A stretch of 11,278 nt of DNA, taken from assembly GCA_033763635.1 (NCBI GenBank), contig JANRKG010000090.1, positions 1-11,278 of the forward strand, read 5' to 3'. The position numbers and the translations under genes are program-made. Below are positions 5,663 to 11,278 of this stretch, piece after piece; position 1 is the first letter of the stretch, and each line of letters begins with the position of its first letter. Origin of the DNA: JANRKG01 sp033763635 (GTDB lineage Bacteria; Cyanobacteriota; Cyanobacteriia; GCF-001939115). Under the pieces are notes generated by a model. That model ran no database searches. It was not told the DNA's origin and worked only from the letters and a program-made list of their open reading frames with translations.

Positions 5663-5959
5663 AGCGGGAACTCCGGTTGAATCTGAATCGATTTCTGGAG
5701 AGCAACCCGACCTTAACAAACGTCTCACGAGACTAACGAATAGCAGTGTTCCTTGGGACGGCCTTTATAAAAAGTTTTGTCTTGTGGGGAATGATAGGGA
5801 GCTATTGGTAGGGCTGAAATAGTCTGAATGAAGCGGTACTGGGGTTACAGACCAGATCTCACATTTCCAGCTTACCTCTGAACCCTTGGTGTTCGTGTGT
5901 TCTCAGGCGCGTCTCCCGGTGATTCAGAGCTTGGATTTTGCTGATCCCGATCACGAGTA
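5663..5959 (-). promoter_or_regulatory. Region between recN 3' end and the TPR gene
   Basis: About 300 bp without a gene I can support. On the - strand TATAAA (complement of 5764-5769) is a possible -10 for the TPR gene, with no clear -35, and the GGAG ribosome site at 5671-5674 belongs to that gene. Short + strand frames exist (for example ATG at 5828-5830, 17 codons), but none looks coding. No strong terminator is seen after recN. Confidence 0.35.
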
Positions 5960-7825
5960 TCAAGCGGGTTTTTTGCGGTTGGCGCGGGTTCGGCTTCGGG
6001 AAGGAGTCGGTTCCTTAAGCGATTCCGGGGCTTGAGCTTCCACGGTCGTCTCTTCGGGCAAGTTCATTGAAGGCGAAGAACCAAGTTGGTGAATTTGTTC
6101 GGCCTGAAGCAGAAGGGAGTGAGCAAAGGCAATCGCTTCATTCCCTGATTGACCTCCCGCAATCTGGGCCAGTTCTTCTAACCGTTCTTCTCGATTTAAT
6201 CGGCTGATGCGAACGACCGTCCGCACCTCATCGCTCCTTTCTTTGACGCGACCGTTTTTTTGAGAGGGGATGGGAGCGCCCACAACCTCTTTCTCAACAT
6301 GGAAGTGATGATTTGCCATCGCTGCAACGATCGGCTGGTGGGTAACACAGAGAACCTGATGGCTCTGGCTGAGTTGATACAATTTGTCAGCAATTGCCTG
6401 ACTGACACGGCCCGACACACCCACATCAATTTCATCAAAAACTAGCGTACCGATCGGGTCAATTTGAGAGAAGCAGGCTTTGATTGCCAGTAGAAAGCGG
6501 CTCATTTCGCCACCAGAGGCAATTTCTGTCAGGGGTTGGAGGGGTTCCCCTGGATTGGGGCTGAACAGAAAAGTAATAACATCTGCCCCAAAAGCGGTTG
6601 GGAAGGCAGTCGCAATTTGCACCTGAAATTGCACCTTCTCCATTGCAAGCGGTTTGAGTTCTGTGACTAATCGGGCTTCTAATGCCTGGGCTGCCTGGTG
6701 GCGTAATTGGGTCAGATGACGACAGGCTTCCAGAAGAACGGCTTTTTTCTCTTCATACACTTGCTCCAGTTCCTCCAGGGATTGACCTCCTCCATTGAGT
6801 TCATCGAGTTGGAACTGTAGGCTTTCGTAGTGGGCGATCGCATCTGCCAGAGTAGGTCCGTACTTGCGACAAATCTGTTTAAGTTGGATAATGCGTTCTT
6901 CCACTTCCTGAAGTCGCTCCGGGTCCGTTTCGACACTCCCACCGTAGCTGTTGATTTGTCGTCCCGCCTCCTGTACCTGGGCCAGGGCATCACTCACCAT
7001 CTCCAGAATAGGCTGTACCTCGGTATCGTACTGCACCATATCGGTGAGAAAGGATTGAGCTTGACCCAACAAATCGGCACAGGCCCGTCCGCTCTCATTT
7101 TCGTACAATGCCTGGTAAACCTGATAACTCTGCTGTTGAAGTTCTACACTGTGGCTGAGTCGTTGCCGTTCCTGCTCCAACAGGGTCAGTTCATCGGGAT
7201 CGTCTAGATTCGCTTCATTGAGTTCTCGATACTGATATTCAAATAAATCGAGTTGTTGTAACCTTTCCTGCTCAGATTGGCGGCGCTTTTGCAGAATCTG
7301 GAGCGATTGTTGGGAAGCGACAAAAGCTGTAGCCACGATCGCCCTTTGGTGCAGAACCTCCGCCCCACCAAAGTTATCCAACCATTCCCGTTGGACCGCT
7401 GCTTGCCCCAGTTGCACCGTCTGCCCCTGAGCCGTGATCTCCACGAGTCGGTCACGCAGGGCTTCAATCTGCTGTTTGTTTACAAGAACCCCATTGACTC
7501 GCGATCGGCTGCGAAAGGTGCCTTGATTATTAGACAGTTCTCGGCTGCACATCAGTATGCCCCCGTCCATTAACCCAATTTCCTGGTCTATGAGCCAGGC
7601 GGTTAGAACCGGGTCAGTGGTAAAGGTGGCTTCGACCATGCCACGATCAGCCCCTGTACGAATCGCACGGCTGGTGACTTTGCCCCCCAAAGCGGCATCG
7701 ATCGCATCCAAAATAATCGACTTTCCGGCCCCGGTTTCACCCGTGAGAACGTGAAGGCCCGCGCCCAACTCCAGATCCAAGGAGTCAATCAGAGCAAAGT
7801 TTTCAATCCGTAGGGAGAGTAGCAT
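5960..7825 (-). CDS. recN: DNA repair protein RecN
   Basis: RecN is an SMC-like ATPase that acts early in double-strand-break repair by tethering DNA ends and helping RecA-dependent recombination. The 621-residue product starts MLLSLRIENFALIDSL, typical of RecN. It has Walker A GETGAGKS at 29-36, two coiled-coil arms at about 165-245 and 300-385, the ABC signature SGGEMSR at 437-443, Walker B with catalytic Glu (TLVFDEID, 460-467) and the switch His in VTHQP (494-498). The region after Walker A that in E. coli and Bacillus RecN reads I-H-G-Q-H is ITAQGQTVQL here (about 130-139), so the histidines are absent. It is longer than the usual 550-590 residues because of a Glu/Pro then Arg/Lys-rich tail (about 582-621). 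ATG at 7825 is the only start giving the correct N terminus; a Shine-Dalgarno is not obvious. Confidence 0.97.
   Translation of the reverse strand: MLLSLRIENFALIDSLDLELGAGLHVLTGETGAGKSIILDAIDAALGGKVTSRAIRTGADRGMVEATFTTDPVLTAWLIDQEIGLMDGGILMCSRELSNNQGTFRSRSRVNGVLVNKQQIEALRDRLVEITAQGQTVQLGQAAVQREWLDNFGGAEVLHQRAIVATAFVASQQSLQILQKRRQSEQERLQQLDLFEYQYRELNEANLDDPDELTLLEQERQRLSHSVELQQQSYQVYQALYENESGRACADLLGQAQSFLTDMVQYDTEVQPILEMVSDALAQVQEAGRQINSYGGSVETDPERLQEVEERIIQLKQICRKYGPTLADAIAHYESLQFQLDELNGGGQSLEELEQVYEEKKAVLLEACRHLTQLRHQAAQALEARLVTELKPLAMEKVQFQVQIATAFPTAFGADVITFLFSPNPGEPLQPLTEIASGGEMSRFLLAIKACFSQIDPIGTLVFDEIDVGVSGRVSQAIADKLYQLSQSHQVLCVTHQPIVAAMANHHFHVEKEVVGAPIPSQKNGRVKERSDEVRTVVRISRLNREERLEELAQIAGGQSGNEAIAFAHSLLLQAEQIHQLGSSPSMNLPEETTVEAQAPESLKEPTPSRSRTRANRKKPA
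6834..6841. repeat. HIP1 octamer
   Basis: A perfect GCGATCGC palindrome, the highly iterated HIP1 element of cyanobacteria, lies inside recN. Other perfect copies are at 3486-3493 (proC) and 9191-9198 (the UbiB-like kinase gene). Many one-mismatch copies such as GCGATCGA occur elsewhere in the window. Confidence 0.9.
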
Positions 7826-8209
7826 GAGGCAGAGTTCTTCTTAGGGAAAGATGCTGGCGAACCCGAACTTACGAGAGATTAGAAATCACTCCATCCCATA
7901 TTAGTTCGTTATTACTAGAGAGGGAACTGTTTATTGGCAGATACCCTACGTCATTGTGCTGAAATCGCTACAAAGTTTCCCTACCTGTGAAGGGATTGTT
8001 CTTCGAGCCTCCATAAATTCTTTCCATCTTCGATGACAGAGTTGTTACAATCCTTAATAAGAGGAATTTTACGAAAAAATTAGAATTTCTCCTTACCACT
8101 GCCACCATAAACCCTGTGCAGGGCATTTAGGGCATTCAATCAGGTATTCAGATCAAGTTTTAGATCAAGTATTTGGACGCTCCATCGGTACACTTAATCG
8201 GTCAACTGC
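7826..8209. promoter_or_regulatory. Divergent region, recN / UbiB-like kinase
   Basis: This 384-bp AT-rich region has no credible coding frame. For recN, TAATAT on the - strand (complement of 7898-7903) is a possible -10. For the kinase gene, TACAAT at 8046-8051 is a good -10 match, which would leave a leader of about 150 nt; no convincing -35 box accompanies either. The leader near the kinase start has two short direct repeats: GGGCATT at 8121-8127 and 8130-8136 (9-bp period), and AGATCAAGT at 8150-8158 and 8162-8170 (12-bp period). No SOS/LexA-like box was recognised. Confidence 0.4.
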
Positions 8210-10306
8210 ATGAATTCCTCAACGGCTCCTGCTAAGTCTGCTACTTTTGTTGCTTCACCTGAAGTTTCTGCCCCCAACGGCTTTTCTCCCAATGGGCGCT
8301 TTCCTCAGCTTCGGGAAGCAACTCCAGAAGCCGCTGAAACAATGGATTCAAAAGTGGCGATCGAGAGAGAACTTCATCCAGTCCTGGGCAAGCAGTTGAA
8401 ACCTGCCTATGCATCCGCTCCAGATTCTGAAGAGCTACGATACGATCCCAATCAAATTGCGGCTTACTATAGCACTCAATTTTGGCGAGTTTTAGGACGC
8501 TTTTTTAGTATTGTCTGGCCTTTTTTCTCCCTCTGGCTTGGAATTCAATGGGATCGATCGCGGGGGTCTCTCCAGCGCAACGAAGGAAAGCGGGCGGCCC
8601 AACTCCGGCGAATTCTGACAAAATTGGGGCCTGCCTATATCAAGATCGGTCAGGCTCTCTCAACCCGTCCTGATCTTGTATCTCCCATTTATTTAGAAGA
8701 GTTGACCATGCTTCAGGATCAACTACCTCCTTTCCCGAATGAGATTGCCTACCAGTTTATTCAGGAAGAATTGGGGAGCCATCCTAACGAGATTTATGCT
8801 GAATTAAGCCCCCAACCGATCGCTGCTGCTTCTCTGGGGCAGGTGTATAAGGGCAAGCTCAAAACTGGGGAAGTGGTAGCAGTCAAAGTCCAGCGTCCGG
8901 GTTTAGCCCAGTTGATCACCCTGGATCTCTATCTGCTCCGTCAACTCGCGCTCTGGGCAATGCAGAATGTGAAGCGAATTCGAAGCGACTTAGTTGGCAT
9001 TCTGGATGAGTTTGGGAGCCGTATTTTTGAGGAGATGGATTATATCCATGAAGGTCATAATGCGGAGCGATTCGCTCAACTCTATGGTCATATCCCAGAT
9101 GTGTATATTCCTCAAATTTACTGGGAGTTTACCCATCGTCGAGTTCTGACAATGGAATGGATTACGGGGACTAAGCTGACCCAAACGGATGCGATCGCTG
9201 CTCAAGGAATCGATGCCCGTTACTTGATTGAAGTTGGGGTGCAATGTTCTCTACGGCAATTGTTAGAGCATGGCTTTTTCCATGCCGATCCCCATCCGGG
9301 TAATCTGCTGGCAACTCCTGATGGCAAGTTAGCCTATCTCGACTTTGGGATGATGAGTGAGGTGAAGCCCTATCAGCGGTATGGTCTGATTGAGGCCGTG
9401 GTTCACATGGTCAATCGCGATTTTGAAGGGATGGCGAAGGACTATGTGAAGTTAGAGTTTCTCACGCCCGATACAGATTTAACGCCCATTATTCCGGCTC
9501 TGGCAAATGTGTTTGGGAATGCGCTGGGAGCGAGTGTCGCGGAACTGAACTTTAAGAGCATTACCGACCAACTTTCGGCCTTGATGTACGAGTATCCTTT
9601 CCGAGTTCCGGCCTACTATGCGCTGATTATTCGCTCCCTGGTCACGCTGGAAGGGATCGCGATTAATGTGGACCCTAACTTTAAGGTACTCAGTAAGGCA
9701 TATCCCTATATTTCAAAACGATTGTTGACGGACCCCGCTCCTGAACTGCGGGCCTCCCTGCGAGATTTATTGTTTAAGGATGGCAGTTTCCGGTGGAACC
9801 GTTTGGAAAATCTGCTGAAAAATGCCCGTGATAGTGCTGATTATGATCTCAGTCAAGTTCTGGATCAGGCTGTAGAGTTTCTTTTCTCAGAGCGGGGGGT
9901 ATTCATCCGTAATTTTCTGGTGGATGAGTTGGTTCGAAGTGCAGATACCTTAAGCCGATCGGCCTTTCAAACGTTTACCTACACCCTGCAAGAGCGAATG
10001 GGGATTCCTGTTGCAACCCCTACCGTTGCGCCGGAAGAACAACGCAATTTGGAACATCTTCAGCGCATCTGGGAGATCCTGCGCGAAACTCGTGGGTTTG
10101 ATCCTGTCCAGTTATTGCCCCTCATCCCGCGCATTTTGGCAAACCCAGAAGCGCAATCGATGGGACAGCGGGTAGTCGGTGGATTGGTGCAGCGATCGGC
10201 AGTCCGTATTCTGCGTGACTGGATTCTCAAAATCGACCAGAACCCTGATTCTAATCATGAAGGCAAGGCCAAGTCCTCTGGTGCGCTTGTTCTGACCAGT
10301 TCATAA
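8210..10306 (+). CDS. ABC1/UbiB-family atypical protein kinase-like protein
   Basis: The 698-residue product is an ABC1K/ADCK/UbiB-family protein, a kinase-like fold linked to isoprenoid-quinone and, in plastids, tocopherol and plastoquinone metabolism. Family hallmarks appear in order: KIGQ (145-148) in the N-terminal extension that covers the active site, the Ala-rich loop IAAASLGQVY (204-213) in place of the usual Gly-rich loop, VAVKVQRPG (223-231) with ATP-site Lys226, the E-MDYIHEG segment (274-282), HADPHPGN (358-365) as catalytic loop and DFG (378-380) binding the metal. A hydrophobic stretch near 96-112 may touch the membrane. The first 75 residues are Ala/Ser/Pro-rich and look disordered; about 200 residues follow the kinase core. 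ATG at 8210 is the furthest upstream start; ATG for Met45 is an alternative. No Shine-Dalgarno is seen. Substrate is unknown; ATPase activity is more likely than protein phosphorylation. Confidence 0.95.
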   Translation: MNSSTAPAKSATFVASPEVSAPNGFSPNGRFPQLREATPEAAETMDSKVAIERELHPVLGKQLKPAYASAPDSEELRYDPNQIAAYYSTQFWRVLGRFFSIVWPFFSLWLGIQWDRSRGSLQRNEGKRAAQLRRILTKLGPAYIKIGQALSTRPDLVSPIYLEELTMLQDQLPPFPNEIAYQFIQEELGSHPNEIYAELSPQPIAAASLGQVYKGKLKTGEVVAVKVQRPGLAQLITLDLYLLRQLALWAMQNVKRIRSDLVGILDEFGSRIFEEMDYIHEGHNAERFAQLYGHIPDVYIPQIYWEFTHRRVLTMEWITGTKLTQTDAIAAQGIDARYLIEVGVQCSLRQLLEHGFFHADPHPGNLLATPDGKLAYLDFGMMSEVKPYQRYGLIEAVVHMVNRDFEGMAKDYVKLEFLTPDTDLTPIIPALANVFGNALGASVAELNFKSITDQLSALMYEYPFRVPAYYALIIRSLVTLEGIAINVDPNFKVLSKAYPYISKRLLTDPAPELRASLRDLLFKDGSFRWNRLENLLKNARDSADYDLSQVLDQAVEFLFSERGVFIRNFLVDELVRSADTLSRSAFQTFTYTLQERMGIPVATPTVAPEEQRNLEHLQRIWEILRETRGFDPVQLLPLIPRILANPEAQSMGQRVVGGLVQRSAVRILRDWILKIDQNPDSNHEGKAKSSGALVLTSS
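9191..9198. repeat. HIP1 octamer
   Basis: A perfect GCGATCGC inside the UbiB-like kinase gene, in the codons for DAIAA. Confidence 0.9.
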
Positions 10307-10412
10307 ATCACAGCTTTCATAAGGGACAACAAACTTCGCCCCTCAAGCGTTCAGGAGAATTTAACCATTGAGAAATATTTATTGCATGTCCTTCTCAATA
10401 AGTTTTTCCAAC

Positions 10413-10441
10413 CTGATTCCTCTATTCTGATGGGGAATCAG
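10413..10441. terminator. Hairpin between convergent UbiB-like kinase and ABC ATPase genes
   Basis: CTGATTCC (10413-10420) pairs exactly with GGAATCAG (10434-10441) around a 13-nt loop, ending two bases before the ATPase stop codon at 10444-10446. It sits in the 137-bp gap between two convergent genes, which fits a shared terminator. No T tract follows on either strand. Confidence 0.4.
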
Positions 10442-10443
10442 AC

Positions 10444-11278
10444 TTATGATACGGGGAACACTCGAATCGCCGATCGGCTTGCGGTAATTTTGACGGATGT
10501 TCCTGTGGGCAGGTTTATATCAGTTGCCGTCCGGGCGTGCAGTTCTCGCCCCGATGGGGTGAGCAAACAGTAGCGATGTTCCCGCCCCAAGAACTGCCGA
10601 TCGTAAATGACAACTTGAGACTCGCCATCGGGCGAGAGAAGGAGATCTTCTTGACGAATCATGAGATCGGCACGATCGCTTTCTGCCACAGATTCAGACG
10701 TAACGGCTGGGAAATAGCCAACTTCGGTTTCCCAACCCTGCTCTTTTAACCGGGCAGGTAGAAAATTTGCCTGAGCGACAAATTCTGCAACAAACCGACT
10801 AGCCGGATGGTGATAAATCGTTTCAGGAGTACCAAACTGCTCAATTCGCCCCTCCTTCATTACAGCGACCCAATCGGAGACAGACAAGGCTTCCTCCTGA
10901 TCATGGGTGACAAACACGCCAGAGGTGCCCGTTGCTTTTAGAATGGTACGAATTTCTTGCCGGAGGCGTACCCGCACTTGAAGATCAAGGTTACTGAGGG
11001 GTTCATCCAAGAGAATGAGGGCTGGCTTGGGTGCAAGTGCCCGCGCTAGAGCAACCCGTTGCTGTTGCCCACCCGATAACTCATGCGGATAACGATTCTC
11101 AAACCCCTCCAGGCTAACCAGCATCAACACTTCGGTCACTCGTTGTCGAATTTGCTGTTGCAGATTGTTCTTCTCGCGGCTGCCAGCAGCATGACGTAAG
11201 CCAAAGGCCACATTGTCCGCTACCGTGAGATGGGGAAATAACGCATAGTCTTGAAACACCATCCCCACGTCACGCCGC
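10444..11278 (-). CDS. ABC importer ATPase, FutC/FbpC/PotA type, 5'-truncated by window edge
   Basis: The C-terminal 278 codons or so of a nucleotide-binding subunit of a binding-protein-dependent importer are visible, running in from the right edge as RRDVGMVFQ. Seen in order are the Q-loop (VFQDYALFPHLTVADNVAFG), the ABC signature LSGGQQQRVALARA, Walker B with catalytic Glu (LILLDEPLSNLD) and the H-loop (VFVTHDQEEALS). The family linker FGTPETIYHHPASRFVAEFVAQANFLPA leads into a TOBE-type regulatory domain of about 85 residues. Walker A lies outside. The linker wording recalls Fe(III) importers (FbpC/FutC), but spermidine, sulfate or molybdate ATPases are built alike and the permease and binding-protein genes are not visible, so the substrate stays open. 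The GTG at 11268 is internal coding sequence, not the start. Confidence 0.93.
   Translation of the reverse strand, partial: RRDVGMVFQDYALFPHLTVADNVAFGLRHAAGSREKNNLQQQIRQRVTEVLMLVSLEGFENRYPHELSGGQQQRVALARALAPKPALILLDEPLSNLDLQVRVRLRQEIRTILKATGTSGVFVTHDQEEALSVSDWVAVMKEGRIEQFGTPETIYHHPASRFVAEFVAQANFLPARLKEQGWETEVGYFPAVTSESVAESDRADLMIRQEDLLLSPDGESQVVIYDRQFLGREHRYCLLTPSGRELHARTATDINLPTGTSVKITASRSAIRVFPVS

Noticed and set aside
5663..5728. Extended TPR protein from GTG 5728
   Set aside because: ATG 5662 has a well-placed GGAG, and the added residues show no TPR or other pattern.
5832..6035. Open + strand frame between the TPR gene and recN (contains VIQSLDFADPDHEYQ)
   Set aside because: It looked briefly protein-like, but it has no ATG or ribosome site, half of it is antisense to the end of recN, and no family was recognised.
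10382..10749. Two + strand frames (63 and 70 residues) at the 3' end of the ABC ATPase gene
   Set aside because: They lie mostly antisense to the clear ATPase frame and show no domain or composition of a real protein.
1..11278. Mobile element, CRISPR array, toxin-antitoxin or other defence island
   Set aside because: No transposase, integrase, terminal repeats, spaced repeats or defence genes are visible; all long genes are core cyanobacterial families.

Overview
The window is a stretch of cyanobacterial chromosome. PipX, PipY, cyanobacterial-type SepF, a Psb28-2 photosystem II assembly factor and a phytol-kinase-like enzyme occur together, and the DNA is rich in CGATCG with at least three perfect HIP1 octamers (GCGATCGC). 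A filamentous, Leptolyngbya/Oscillatoriales-like host is my guess only; nothing here fixes the genus. Base composition and codon use look even throughout, and I see no transposase, integrase, tRNA, rRNA, CRISPR array or phage gene.

Left part (1-3899, all + strand): the 3' two thirds of an EcfT/CbiQ-type transporter gene runs in from outside. After a 300-bp leader with a hairpin come pipX and pipY, one base apart. A 613-bp AT-rich gap with several hairpins and a 16-bp tandem repeat leads to sepF and proC, 15 bp apart. This joins nitrogen/carbon signalling (PipX, co-activator of NtcA and partner of PII), PLP homeostasis (PipY), Z-ring anchoring (SepF) and the last step of proline synthesis (ProC).

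Middle part (3888-7825): a membrane phytol/polyprenol kinase gene on the - strand overlaps the end of proC by 12 bp. It is divergent from psb28-2 across 153 bp that contain a perfect 11-bp dyad. psb28-2 converges on a small TPR protein gene, with an imperfect hairpin between them. Then comes recN (double-strand-break repair SMC-like ATPase), also on the - strand.

Right part (7826-11278): a 384-bp divergent region precedes a 698-residue ABC1/UbiB-family atypical kinase gene. This converges on the 3' part of a FutC/FbpC/PotA-type importer ATPase gene that runs out of the window.

No clearly new multi-gene system is visible; this is mostly conserved core genome. The points worth a second look are regulatory: the structured gap between pipY and sepF, the repeated -35-like element ahead of sepF, the dyad between the phytol kinase and psb28-2 genes, and the pipX leader hairpin. 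An uncharacterised small TPR protein and the unusual segments of RecN and of the UbiB-like kinase are also listed.
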